From: Bdellovibrionales bacterium GWA1_52_35
GTDB taxonomy: Bacteria > Bdellovibrionota > UBA1018
Direction: 5' to 3'
DNA length: 64,000 nucleotides
Assembly (NCBI GenBank): GCA_001769805.1
Contig: MEPO01000026.1
Coordinates: forward strand, 1-64,000
The notes under the pieces: model-generated
What the model was told of the DNA's origin: nothing
Databases searched by the model: none
What the model saw: the letters and a program-made list of their open reading frames with translations, nothing else
Translations under genes and position numbers: made by a program
Shown here: one piece after another, positions 32,987-41,626 of the stretch
Layout of the letters: every line of letters begins with the position of its first letter
Position numbering within the stretch: position 1 is the first letter of the stretch

Positions 32987-34235
32987 AAGGCATGTACCGG
33001 AAATTGACGAAAACCTTTTTACCCGCTGTCACCTGAACCGTTTTTTCGGGCAGGGCGTCGGCACCATCCGGCAGAAGCCGGACCGTATAAGTCCCGGGCG
33101 TCACCACAAATCTCGCGAGTTGCAGGTCTTTCGGCAAAAGATTCCAGGACCGCAGATCTGCCTGGTCGCTGGCATAAAATGCCACGCGGGCAATGAAGCC
33201 CAGAAGCGGACTATTGGTTTTTCTTTCGATCTGATCCGCCAGAACTTCCTTGGCGATCACGCCACTCACTTTTTTTGCAATCAGCCCGCCGTATTTTTCG
33301 TCAAGATTTCTGATGGCAGTTGCTTCAATGTTATGGAGTTGAAAAGTCGGGCCCATCCTCTCTCCATTCAACTCCACTTCAGCAAAGAGCACCGGATTAT
33401 GCCTGGGATAGAACCGGGGCAAGACTCTCCAGTCGGGGTTCGGCCTTTTTTCCGGCGAAATGCCATTCTCATAAAGAACGATGATTTCGGCGTTACCGGC
33501 CCGGGGCAAGGTACGCCTGGCCAGCTGGTGATCAGCTTCTGTCAGCGCATACTCCCGATCCCAATTTTCCATCTCGTCGCGCATTCGTAGCTCCGAGGCC
33601 ATTCTCCAGAGATCCCGACCCAAACCCGGCACCGTCGGATCGAGCGCCCGAACCTGTTTATAATCAATGTAGGCATCGCCAAAATTTCCGTCCGCCTCGT
33701 AGAGAACCGCCGACAGATAGCGCGCAAACGCATTCTGCTGATACTTGCGCTGCCCTTCGGTGACCATGAGATACAGCTTGCGATTCACTCTCCGAGCTTC
33801 AACCAGCGCGTTCTCGTTATCCCCTATCAGCGCATAATTCATTGCGAGATAGGTATTGATCAGGACGTTTTCGAAGTCCTCTCCCTTGTAATCGCCAATG
33901 TTATCTCCCACCAGGAGCGTCGAAGTCTCGGTAGCGAGGCTGGTGTAGTCTTTGATTTCAGCGATCTTGTCGGCCTCGAGCAGGACTTTATTGCTCTCCT
34001 CGAGTTGCCCCGCTGAATGCAGCGCGAGCCCGAGATCAAAGAGATAAAGCAACTGGTCCCTGCCGTTCGGAAGCTGGGCACTCAGACCGTCCTTGAGTTT
34101 TTCAGCAGCTTCCTCGTATTTGCCATCTCGAAACAGCCGGGTAGACTCAGCATCCGCCATGCGCGCTGACGCGCAGCCGAATAGCGAGACCAGGACAGGA
34201 ACAAGGGCGAGGAACCTGAGCCTGGAACCGGCCAA
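32985..34235 (-). CDS. COG3014-type TPR lipoprotein
   Basis: Predicted 416 residues. The signal ends in lipobox VSLFGC (Cys21). TPR-like helices fill about 28-215 (TRLFRDGKYEEAAEKLKDGL, NTYLAMNYALIGDNENALVEARRVNRKLYLM), followed by a beta-rich C-terminus (EIIVLYENGISPEK, AEVELNGERMGPTF, FVVTPGTYTVRLLPDG). The order COG3014 protein plus LpoB is recurrent. Its job is not established; a role with the cell-wall synthesis activator is inferred from the 3-base gap to lpoB. Confidence 0.6.
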   Translation of the reverse strand: MAGSRLRFLALVPVLVSLFGCASARMADAESTRLFRDGKYEEAAEKLKDGLSAQLPNGRDQLLYLFDLGLALHSAGQLEESNKVLLEADKIAEIKDYTSLATETSTLLVGDNIGDYKGEDFENVLINTYLAMNYALIGDNENALVEARRVNRKLYLMVTEGQRKYQQNAFARYLSAVLYEADGNFGDAYIDYKQVRALDPTVPGLGRDLWRMASELRMRDEMENWDREYALTEADHQLARRTLPRAGNAEIIVLYENGISPEKRPNPDWRVLPRFYPRHNPVLFAEVELNGERMGPTFQLHNIEATAIRNLDEKYGGLIAKKVSGVIAKEVLADQIERKTNSPLLGFIARVAFYASDQADLRSWNLLPKDLQLARFVVTPGTYTVRLLPDGADALPEKTVQVTAGKKVFVNFRYMP

Positions 34236-34237
34236 GA

Positions 34238-34837
34238 TCAGAATCCAACACTACGCTTGCGGAATTTTTTGCGAATCTCGCGTTCCTCAGTGCAGTCGAT
34301 CGTGGATTGCTCAAGACTGGTCAAGTTCATCGTCAGCTTGTAGTAAATGAACTTGTCATTACCGACCTGCTGGACGTTCGTAGCCAGGGCGCCGCTCAGG
34401 ATGTAATCCGCGCCGATCTGACCGCCCTTCTTCTTGGCGGAAGGCCCCGAGACTGCGCCGGAGGCATGATAATCGTATTCGTCAGAAATGGTACCGCGCT
34501 CCTCTTTGTTCACGAAGCGCACCTTCCCCGATTTGATCAGGGCCGTGCGGATCTTATCCGTGAGGGAAACTGTATCGATATGTTCTTCGGTGCGATTCAG
34601 CACTTTTTCAACGATGACCACGGGAGGTTTTGGCGCCTTCCCGACGTAGTCACAGGCCACCATGGCTTTAATGACGGTATCGGCCATTTGCTGCATATCC
34701 GCTTCGTTGTACTTGTCGTCCAATAATTCAACGCGCGTCGGATCATCGTACTCGCCTTTGGTGAAGGCCTTGGGCCCACAGCCAGAAATCATCACCGTTC
34801 CAATTGCCAGAAAAGTCAGAACCATAGCTATACGCAT
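34238..34837 (-). CDS. lpoB: LpoB-like lipoprotein, activator of penicillin-binding protein
   Basis: Predicted 199 residues, lipobox MISGC (Cys20). It has the LpoB pattern: KPPVVIVEKVLNRTEEHIDTVSLTDKIRTALIKSGKVRFVNKEERG and GADYILSGALATNVQQVG...YYKLTMNLTSLE. In E. coli, outer-membrane LpoB reaches through peptidoglycan to stimulate the class A enzyme PBP1b. Here it is upstream of a COG3014-type lipoprotein in a two-gene operon. The start codon is embedded in ATAACGCAATG; an AGAGG ribosome site precedes it. Confidence 0.75.
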   Translation of the reverse strand: MRIAMVLTFLAIGTVMISGCGPKAFTKGEYDDPTRVELLDDKYNEADMQQMADTVIKAMVACDYVGKAPKPPVVIVEKVLNRTEEHIDTVSLTDKIRTALIKSGKVRFVNKEERGTISDEYDYHASGAVSGPSAKKKGGQIGADYILSGALATNVQQVGNDKFIYYKLTMNLTSLEQSTIDCTEEREIRKKFRKRSVGF

Positions 34838-34988
34838 TGCGTTATCCTCTTTCTCAAATATTCGAAATCAAAGTCCTCCCAGTTTATGAACTGCACAATG
34901 AATTGCAAGCCCAGAGGTTGAAACGGACGCACCATTGTGATTTTCTCAACGGGCATCTGCTGTTACACTCAACAGCCTGGGAGATCTT

Positions 34989-35960
34989 ATGACTTCAACC
35001 CGTCTGTTTTTGACCCTTTTTCTCTTCAGTGGAGCTTTATACGGAACCGGAACCGCGGTACAGGCCGGGCAGCTTCACGAAACCTATTACGTCGAGAGTT
35101 CTCCGGAACCGAGCATGATTCAAAAATGGTCGCGGCTGCCCGGTACCCGCAATTTTTTATTTCGCGTGAGTGCCCCCTCTCAGACGGAACTCGAAATGAT
35201 CGGCCGGCTGGAACGCGCTTCACTCCTTCAACTCGAATCCACCACCTATCCCGAACGCACAGAGATCAAGGCCTGGCAGAAGCTCGCAAGCAAAGGCGCA
35301 CAATTCATCGGCTTGGATCTGCAACTCCCGAATCCGGAGCAGATTCAGATCCTGAATGAAATAGGGTTTTCGAGAATCATATTTTTAATGACTTACATTC
35401 CCGATACGGATGAAGGCCGGCGCCTCGGTCAGCTGAATACCCCCGTATCCGTCACTTTCGCCACGACCTCGTTCCCCCGTTATGATGACAGGGAGCTGCT
35501 CCTCGCCATTCCAAAGACGGTGCCCCTCACCTTTGTTGGAAGTTATTGGCCCGGCTACACGCACATGGATCTTTTCAATATGCTTCCCAATAGCAAACGC
35601 CTGAGAATTTCCGGAGAATTCCCGAATGATGATCAGTTCCCTTATCTCAACAACATCGACAATCTCCAGGAACTGACGATTGAAACTTCATTCGCGCCCC
35701 CCAGTCCCACCGTCTGGGAACAGATTGCCAACAGGGCGACACGCTGGATCTGCAGAGACTGGGTGCCCACAGAGGAAGAGCTGCAGGATTTCGCACGCAG
35801 TGCCCGGCCGGAAACCGGCGGAACCAGAAATCTCATTATCGATAAGGATGGAGAATTGTTTCCCGAAGAGCGCGCGCGCCTCGAACGGATGCAAACGCCG
35901 GTGGAATGGGTGCACTCTTCGGCAATCGGCGTTCAGCGCAGGAGCCGCTCAGTCCAGTGA
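34989..35960 (+). CDS. Secreted protein of unknown function, first in the ArsA operon
   Basis: Predicted 323 residues with a signal peptide (FLTLFLFSGALYGTGTAVQAG). The mature protein alternates strands and helices (KGAQFIGLDLQLPNPEQIQILNEIGFSRIIFLMTY, YWPGYTHMDLFNMLPNSKRLRISGEF, LNNIDNLQELTIETSF), suggesting a repeat-rich alpha/beta or Leu-rich-repeat-like fold. No catalytic motif is recognised. Its TGA overlaps a GTG that I choose as the start of the next gene, so the two are coupled. A putative promoter lies in the 150-base gap before it. Confidence 0.55.
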   Translation: MTSTRLFLTLFLFSGALYGTGTAVQAGQLHETYYVESSPEPSMIQKWSRLPGTRNFLFRVSAPSQTELEMIGRLERASLLQLESTTYPERTEIKAWQKLASKGAQFIGLDLQLPNPEQIQILNEIGFSRIIFLMTYIPDTDEGRRLGQLNTPVSVTFATTSFPRYDDRELLLAIPKTVPLTFVGSYWPGYTHMDLFNMLPNSKRLRISGEFPNDDQFPYLNNIDNLQELTIETSFAPPSPTVWEQIANRATRWICRDWVPTEEELQDFARSARPETGGTRNLIIDKDGELFPEERARLERMQTPVEWVHSSAIGVQRRSRSVQ

Positions 35961-36874
35961 CTAAAAAGCCGAAGCCTACCTCGAAGATCGCGGCAATCCC
36001 TCTTCTTTCGGAAGTACTCACAAGACCCGTGATCTTTGTGAGCGGAAAGGGAGGTGTCGGCAAATCCGTAGTGACGCAAGCCATTGCCCTGGCGCTTTCC
36101 AGAAAAGGACGGCGCACGCTCTGGGTTGAGCTGGAGGACCCCTTGAAACCTCGGGGTCAGTTATCAAAAATCGCGCCGAAACTCTGGCGCCTCAACTGTG
36201 ATGCGGAAATGTCGTTCGAAGAGTACGCACTGTTGAAAATAGGCGACTCACCGCTGGCTCGCATGTTCATCGATAACAAGCTCATGCGGTATCTCGCCAA
36301 AGCCGCCCCCGGCATTCACGAGCTGGTTCTGCTGGGCAAGATCTGGCACGAGAGCTCACGCTACGAAAGCGTCGTCGTGGACATGCCCTCAACGGGACAT
36401 GGGCTCGCTCTTTTTCAAAGCACCAAAAATTACGCCACCCTCTTCCGGGGCGGCCCGATTCACGAGGATGCTGAAGAAATGATCCTCACCTTCGCCGATT
36501 CAGGGAAAACCGGCCATGTCATTGTCGCCCTTCCAGAGGAAATGCCCTTGCGCGAGTCTCTGGATCTCGATCAGTTCCTTATGGAAATTTTTCCCAAAAA
36601 CCGTGCGACTTTTGTCGTCAACCGCACTTTTCCGAAAACCGGAGTACCCGCGAACATTCCGGCAGACCCGACAAACTGGCCCTCTCCCCTGGCAGAAAAT
36701 CCCTTGGATTACCTGAACAGACGAGTCCTGCTTGAGGAGCATAATCTCAGGATCTGGCGCGACCAGGAACTTTCGTTCGCGGAATTCGGGTATGTGTCGC
36801 CTGCCGAAGCCCATACCAGCGCCGCGATTGCCGAGGTTCTCTCTGAACAGCTCGTGACCGGAGGGCATCTATGA
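35957..36874 (+). CDS. ArsA/Get3-family ATPase, subunit with signature lysine
   Basis: Predicted 305 residues from a GTG overlapping the previous stop (GTGA); the ORF ATG at 35906 would overlap by 55 bases. It carries the deviant Walker A VSGKGGVGKS with the signature lysine, and a switch-II-like VVVDMPSTGHGLAL (Get3 has DTAPTGH). The family are dimeric ATPases that deliver proteins or ions to membranes. Compared with Get3 it lacks an obvious CxxC zinc site and long hydrophobic groove helices. It overlaps the second ATPase by ATGA; a heterodimer is the obvious hypothesis. Confidence 0.7.
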   Translation: MTKKPKPTSKIAAIPLLSEVLTRPVIFVSGKGGVGKSVVTQAIALALSRKGRRTLWVELEDPLKPRGQLSKIAPKLWRLNCDAEMSFEEYALLKIGDSPLARMFIDNKLMRYLAKAAPGIHELVLLGKIWHESSRYESVVVDMPSTGHGLALFQSTKNYATLFRGGPIHEDAEEMILTFADSGKTGHVIVALPEEMPLRESLDLDQFLMEIFPKNRATFVVNRTFPKTGVPANIPADPTNWPSPLAENPLDYLNRRVLLEEHNLRIWRDQELSFAEFGYVSPAEAHTSAAIAEVLSEQLVTGGHL

Positions 36875-37968
36875 ACGCGAACGTGGACGCCGACATGAAG
36901 GCAAATTCGATCGATGAAATCCTGAAGCGGCGACGGATCATCATTACGTGCGGAACAGGAGGAGTCGGCAAAACCACCGTGAGTGCGGCCCTGGCCATGC
37001 GCGCCGCCCAGCTCGGAAAGCGGGCTGCCGTGATCACGATTGATCCCGCACGACGACTGGCGACCTCACTTGGCCTGACAGAACTCTCCGAAACGCCCGT
37101 GGACCTGACCCGGAATCTCCGGGAAGCGATGCCATCCCATAAAATCGACGGGACCTTTTCAGCACTCATGCCCAATGCAAAAGCAAATTTCGATGATTTC
37201 GTGAAAGAACTTTCCGCTTCCAAGACAATTGCGGAACAGATTGCCAGAAATCCACTTTTTCAGATCTTCACGAAAGAATTCTCCGGAACCAATGAATACA
37301 TGGCGCTCGAGAGGCTGCAGGCTTTGGATCTGACCGGACAGTTTGACTGTATCATTCTGGATACACCGCCCAGCCGCAATGCCCTGGCCTTCCTGAATGC
37401 ACCCAAACTCGTTGCCGAACTTTTTGAGGAACGCCTGATTCGCTGGCTGGTCCTGCCGGCCAATCGCCTCCTTTCCGCGGGGATGCGCAAGGCACTCGGA
37501 ATTCTGGAAAAGCTGACAGGGGCGGGGTTCATGACGAATCTCCTGGATTTTGCCTCAACGCTCTTTTCGGTCCGGGTCCAGTTTCTCGCGAATTTTGAAA
37601 AGACAACACGACTTCTGCAATCAGAAGCCGTGGGTTTTATCATGGTGACCACTCCCACTCCCGAAGCCGCACCTGATGTTCACCATTTTGTCCGCACACT
37701 CCAAGAGCATCGCTTCCATTTTGAAGGCCTGACGATCAATCGAACCATCGGCTATCTTTTCAAGAGCACTTCTAAACCGAATCAGGCGACCAGCCCGGGG
37801 CTCCCGGTCCTTGAGGGGATCCGCAAGCGCGAAGAGCAGGCCATGCGGGCCCTCAGTTCCGGAAACATTCGGATCTGCGCAATGCTGCCGGAACTGGCCC
37901 GCGACATTCATTCCGTGGAGGACCTGCTTTATGTTGCAAACGCATTCGAGACTCATCATGCGCAGTGA
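36871..37968 (+). CDS. ArsA/Get3-family ATPase, second subunit
   Basis: Predicted 365 residues. The P-loop is CGTGGVGKTT, in which the signature lysine of GKGGVGKS is replaced by Thr, as in many paired bacterial Get3-like proteins; DPARRLATSLGL and the switch region LDTPPSRNALAFLNAP follow. Residues about 185-260 are a helical insertion (RLIRWLVLPANRLLSAGMRKALGILEKLTGAGFM) that could bind a hydrophobic client. ATP use would need its partner to supply the missing lysine. Similar pairs occur in actinobacteria and myxobacteria. Start ATG overlaps the upstream stop. Confidence 0.75.
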   Translation: MNANVDADMKANSIDEILKRRRIIITCGTGGVGKTTVSAALAMRAAQLGKRAAVITIDPARRLATSLGLTELSETPVDLTRNLREAMPSHKIDGTFSALMPNAKANFDDFVKELSASKTIAEQIARNPLFQIFTKEFSGTNEYMALERLQALDLTGQFDCIILDTPPSRNALAFLNAPKLVAELFEERLIRWLVLPANRLLSAGMRKALGILEKLTGAGFMTNLLDFASTLFSVRVQFLANFEKTTRLLQSEAVGFIMVTTPTPEAAPDVHHFVRTLQEHRFHFEGLTINRTIGYLFKSTSKPNQATSPGLPVLEGIRKREEQAMRALSSGNIRICAMLPELARDIHSVEDLLYVANAFETHHAQ

Positions 37969-39001
37969 AATACTGTATTCGGCCCTGCTTCTCTTTCTAT
38001 TTGTTCTGGCCCCCGGACTTTGCTGGAGTTCCGTCGACACCTCTACCGGGCCTGCTCCCGTACAGGATGCCGCAGTACTGCTCGAAGAAGGTCAGAGGCT
38101 CCTGGAAGCCGGGAAATACAATGAAGCAATTTACCCGCTGAAAAGGCTCGTCGATCGTCATCCCGGTTCGCCCGATTACCTGAACGCGCACCTTCTTTTG
38201 GGCGAAGCGTTCCTCAAAAACAACCAGCCCGCCCAGGCCGTTGAACCTCTGCGCTTCTACAGCTCCACCCTTTTGCGCAAACCGGATGCAGAAGTTTCGG
38301 CAGTGAACCGTGCCCGAAGCTCACTGGGGCGCGCCTACCTCGCCTTGAGAAAATACAAAGAAGCTTTTCTCGTGGCCAAAGAAATTGAAAAAAGTCTTGG
38401 GACTTCCGAACCCGCCGGAGACCCTGATTTACTGAACGCCCTGTTGATCAAGACCCACGCCCTTTATGAGCAGGGCAAAGATAAAAAAGCGGAAACATCG
38501 CTGGCCGCAGCTGCAAAATTACTTTCCGCAAACCCTCCTGCGGCGCTGGCAGGCGAAACGCATTTTCTTCAGCAGCAACTCAAACTCAGATCATGCAGCC
38601 TGCTTCCGAGTCGCGGCAAACTGACCGAGGATCAGGTCCGAGCCCAGCTCAGTCGCAAAGGGCTATGCCTCCAGGAAGCGCTGCTGGCGTTCAGGAAAGT
38701 GGCAAGTACTGGCGCTGCCGGATGGGCAGAGAAGGCCAAAACAGAAATTCTGGGCGCCTTTCAGGCTTATTCCCGGAACTGCGCCGCCCCCCCCGAACCT
38801 CCGGTTACGCGAACCAAAGGCAGGCGCTCTCCACAACAATTGAAGCAGTATCTGCTAGAACTCAAACACGTCTTGAAAGCCGATTGCCAGGAAAAAATGC
38901 AGCAAGCTTCGTCTCTCCTCAGTGAATGGGCTGGGCAATCCAGCGCCGAAGCCGCCATTCTTTTCAGTGAAACGGGTTCCGGCATCGGAAAACTTTTATG
39001 A
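37958..39001 (+). CDS. Secreted TPR protein
   Basis: Predicted 347 residues, started at MRSEILYSALLLFLFVLAPGLCWS, a signal peptide; the start overlaps the ATPase gene end by 11 bases. Residues about 38-215 are tetratricopeptide repeats (AAVLLEEGQRLLEAGKYNEAIYPLKRLVDRHPGSPDYLNAHLLLGEAFLKN, RSSLGRAYLALRKYKEAFLVAKE). The C-terminus is helical with four Cys that may form disulfides. A periplasmic scaffold role is inferred. The stop overlaps the GshA start (ATGA). Confidence 0.6.
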   Translation: MRSEILYSALLLFLFVLAPGLCWSSVDTSTGPAPVQDAAVLLEEGQRLLEAGKYNEAIYPLKRLVDRHPGSPDYLNAHLLLGEAFLKNNQPAQAVEPLRFYSSTLLRKPDAEVSAVNRARSSLGRAYLALRKYKEAFLVAKEIEKSLGTSEPAGDPDLLNALLIKTHALYEQGKDKKAETSLAAAAKLLSANPPAALAGETHFLQQQLKLRSCSLLPSRGKLTEDQVRAQLSRKGLCLQEALLAFRKVASTGAAGWAEKAKTEILGAFQAYSRNCAAPPEPPVTRTKGRRSPQQLKQYLLELKHVLKADCQEKMQQASSLLSEWAGQSSAEAAILFSETGSGIGKLL

Positions 39002-40311
39002 AGTCGATCAAGCCATTTCTGGCAAAAAAAATCCTGACACATCTCCAGGAGATCCAGGAATGGAATGCCCGGCAGCTGACCACAGCTCCTCCTCCTTTTT
39101 ACTGTTCGGTGGACCTCCGGGATTCCGGTTATAAAATTGTGCCCGTTGATTGCAATATCTACCCTGCGGGTTTCAACAATATCTGTCCGCAAGATGTTCG
39201 CACAGCCTCTTCGGTGTTTCGCGTTCACCTGGACCGTTTGTTTCCAGCAGGAAGACGCCCCTCACGCATTCTGGTCCTGCCTGAATCTCATACGCAGAAC
39301 CGGCATTATATAGAGAATCTTTATCATCTTTCAGAGATCATCCGCGAAGCAGGACTCGAGTGCCGGATCGGGTGGTTCGGAACAGAGCCCCAGGAATCCC
39401 CGGTTCAACTCATTTCCGAGAGCAACAAACTGCTCAAAGCCTACCCGATTCGGGTGACCGAAGGTGTTCTGAGCGCCGGCGAATTCACCCCTGATCTGAT
39501 TTTGCTGAACAACGATTTCTCTGGCGGTTATCCGGCACTTTTGGACAAAGTCAGGCAGCCGATCGTGCCCAGCCATGTTCTCGGCTGGCATACCCGGAAG
39601 AAAGGCGAACACTTTCACCACTACAACGCGCTTGCAACAGAGTTCGCCCGGATCATCGACGTGGACCCCTGGCTTTTTCAAATCTTGACCCAGGAAGTCG
39701 ATCACGTTGATTTCAACGAGAACGAAGGTTTGGACCGGGTGATTGATTCCGCGGAGCGCGTGCTTTCTGCCACCCGTAAGGCCTTCGAAACACACGAAAT
39801 CAATCGAAAGCCTTTCGTTTTCGTCAAAAACAGCAGCGGTACCTACGGAATGGGAATCATGGTTATTCATTCCGTTGATGAGCTGAAAACGATGAACCGT
39901 CGTACCCGGAATAAAATGAGCGTTGGCAAGAACAAGCACCCGATTCATAGCGTAGTCATCCAGGAGGGGGTCCCGACCGCCACCCTGGTCAATCGCCTGC
40001 CCGCAGAACCCGTGATTTATCTCTTTGGCGATGAGCTGGTCGGCGGATTTCTGAGAACCCATACTCAAAGAGGTGTTGAAGAAAACCTGAACACACCGGG
40101 AATGGTGTTCCGGAAATTGTGCATGTCCGACCTGCGCCATCCCCAGGCATTCGAAGGTGCCTTCTCGGAGGAATCCCAGGACAAAGATCCGATTCTGGAA
40201 CTCGTCTACGGAACAGTGGCGCGAATTTCAGCTTTTGCCGCCGGTCGCGAGCTGGTCCGCCTTCAAGAACTTGCAAAGCAGCATCAAAACTCCGGAGGTC
40301 CGGTTCAATGA
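38998..40311 (+). CDS. gshA: Glutamate-cysteine ligase, ATP-grasp (Acidithiobacillus) type
   Basis: Predicted 437 residues. It matches the GshA family of Acidithiobacillus ferrooxidans type (TIGR02049 / PF08886), which makes gamma-glutamylcysteine, the first step of glutathione synthesis, in the cytoplasm. Family-like stretches: KIVPVDCNIYPAGFNNICPQD, ILVLPESHTQNRHYIENLY, ILLNNDFSGG, and the ATP-grasp-like RKPFVFVKNSSGTYGMGIMVI and VIYLFGDELVGGFLR. It is unlike the GCS2 enzymes of enterics. No glutathione synthetase gene is nearby, so the second step must be encoded elsewhere. It sits in the ArsA operon with ATGA overlaps on both sides. Confidence 0.8.
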   Translation: MKSIKPFLAKKILTHLQEIQEWNARQLTTAPPPFYCSVDLRDSGYKIVPVDCNIYPAGFNNICPQDVRTASSVFRVHLDRLFPAGRRPSRILVLPESHTQNRHYIENLYHLSEIIREAGLECRIGWFGTEPQESPVQLISESNKLLKAYPIRVTEGVLSAGEFTPDLILLNNDFSGGYPALLDKVRQPIVPSHVLGWHTRKKGEHFHHYNALATEFARIIDVDPWLFQILTQEVDHVDFNENEGLDRVIDSAERVLSATRKAFETHEINRKPFVFVKNSSGTYGMGIMVIHSVDELKTMNRRTRNKMSVGKNKHPIHSVVIQEGVPTATLVNRLPAEPVIYLFGDELVGGFLRTHTQRGVEENLNTPGMVFRKLCMSDLRHPQAFEGAFSEESQDKDPILELVYGTVARISAFAAGRELVRLQELAKQHQNSGGPVQ

Positions 40312-41051
40312 AATTATTTTTTGCTCGACTGACATCCGCCCCACACCTGATCCGAATGGACCTGCTCCTTCTGCTTTTACCTCTGGTCCTTTGGAGCGGC
40401 CTGACCTTACTGCGCCCTTATCTGATCACGCCTCATTGCCTGGTGCCGGCAGGCCAGACTTCCCTTTGTCATTCGGAAAACGTGCTTCCAGTGGACCGGG
40501 TGGCTCTTGGCCTGAACTCCTCCGACGCTGATCGCTATTCCTATTACACCCAAAATTTTTCAGGTGTTCTTGCTTTTTCCGCCCCCGTCCTCTGGCACGG
40601 GCTCTGGGCTGTGCTCGGACGCACCTCTCCTCTTATGGCCCTGACCGGCCTGAGCATCGATCTGGCGATCATTACTGAAATCACTCTTTGGAACGGTGCA
40701 ATTGGCGAAACTGTCCGTATCATCAGTCAACGCCCGAGGCCTTTTGTTTATGCGGACACGGCCTCCGCCGGTGCCAATCCCGCACATTATATTTCCTTCT
40801 ACTCCGGCCATACGAGTTTTGCCGCAGCGGCTTCTCTGGGTTTCGTTCTTTTCCTGCTCGGTCGAGGTGCGCCCGGCTGGCTCACGGCATTCTCTTTCAT
40901 TGGTTTCGAGCTTTTGACGTTTTCGACGGGTATTTTCCGGATTTTGGCTGGACGGCATTTTGTCACTGACGTCCTGGCAGCCGCAGTTGCTGGCTCAGTG
41001 ATTGCTTTTACGATTGCCTGGTTACACCGGGACAAGTCACCCGAGGTGTGA
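40308..41051 (+). CDS. PAP2-superfamily membrane phosphatase
   Basis: Predicted 247 residues from the ATG overlapping the gshA stop, with a GGAGG site; the long upstream ORF is a frame shadow. It has about six membrane spans and the three PAP2 motifs: RIISQRPRPF, FYSGHTSF, and FRILAGRHFVTDVL with the catalytic His. Members dephosphorylate lipid phosphates such as phosphatidic acid or undecaprenyl pyrophosphate at the membrane surface. Last gene of the coupled operon. Substrate unknown; an undecaprenyl or lipid A phosphate is plausible. Confidence 0.75.
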   Translation: MKLFFARLTSAPHLIRMDLLLLLLPLVLWSGLTLLRPYLITPHCLVPAGQTSLCHSENVLPVDRVALGLNSSDADRYSYYTQNFSGVLAFSAPVLWHGLWAVLGRTSPLMALTGLSIDLAIITEITLWNGAIGETVRIISQRPRPFVYADTASAGANPAHYISFYSGHTSFAAAASLGFVLFLLGRGAPGWLTAFSFIGFELLTFSTGIFRILAGRHFVTDVLAAAVAGSVIAFTIAWLHRDKSPEV

Positions 41052-41111
41052 GTAGCAGCCCGGCGCCGTGGCCCTGGTATTGCTTGGAGATCAAGCAAGG
41101 AGATCCGGCTT

Positions 41112-41606
41112 ATGCTCAACTTTCTACAGGGTAGATTCATGAGGCACCCGCTCCATCCGCTTATGGTCCATCTTCCAGTGGGGCTGTGGATCGGGAGCCT
41201 TGTCTGCGATATTGGTTTTCTGGCGTCCGATAGTGCGAATTTCGCCATCGCATCCTATTATATGATGCTGCTTGGATTGATTGCCGTGCTTTTGGCGGTT
41301 CCGACCGGGCTGGCGGAATATGTTTCCATTCCAGCTAACACCCGCCCCAAAAATATTGCCACAACGCACATGTCTCTCAATATTCTGATTGCCGTGCTGT
41401 TTCTGGTCAACTTCCTGATGCGCCGGGGTCTTGAGAATGGTGTGCCGAGCATCGTCACCACCGGGCAGTTCATTTTTTCGCTCATAACAGTCGGGATCCT
41501 CGGATTCTCCGGTTATCTGGGTGGATTAATGGTGTTCAACTACGGAATCGGACACCGCCGGCCAGAACTCAGTGAGACGGAAAACGTTTCACGTAAAGTC
41601 GCTTGA
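41112..41606 (+). CDS. DUF2231 membrane protein
   Basis: Predicted 164 residues with four hydrophobic spans. The DUF2231 hallmark appears at the start: MRHPLHPLMVHLPVGLWIGSL, and SIPANTRPKNIATTHMSLNILIAV matches the middle. The HP-rich motif may bind a metal or haem. It is preceded by AAGGAG. Such proteins often sit beside redox or cytochrome genes, but here the neighbours are a PAP2 enzyme and a GH15 enzyme. Function not established. Confidence 0.7.
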   Translation: MLNFLQGRFMRHPLHPLMVHLPVGLWIGSLVCDIGFLASDSANFAIASYYMMLLGLIAVLLAVPTGLAEYVSIPANTRPKNIATTHMSLNILIAVLFLVNFLMRRGLENGVPSIVTTGQFIFSLITVGILGFSGYLGGLMVFNYGIGHRRPELSETENVSRKVA

Positions 41607-41626
41607 TTTTTTAACCAGGAGAATTC

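Noticed and set aside
39331-40140. 269-residue minus-strand ORF opposite gshA
   Set aside because: Antisense shadow; gshA on the plus strand has clear family motifs.
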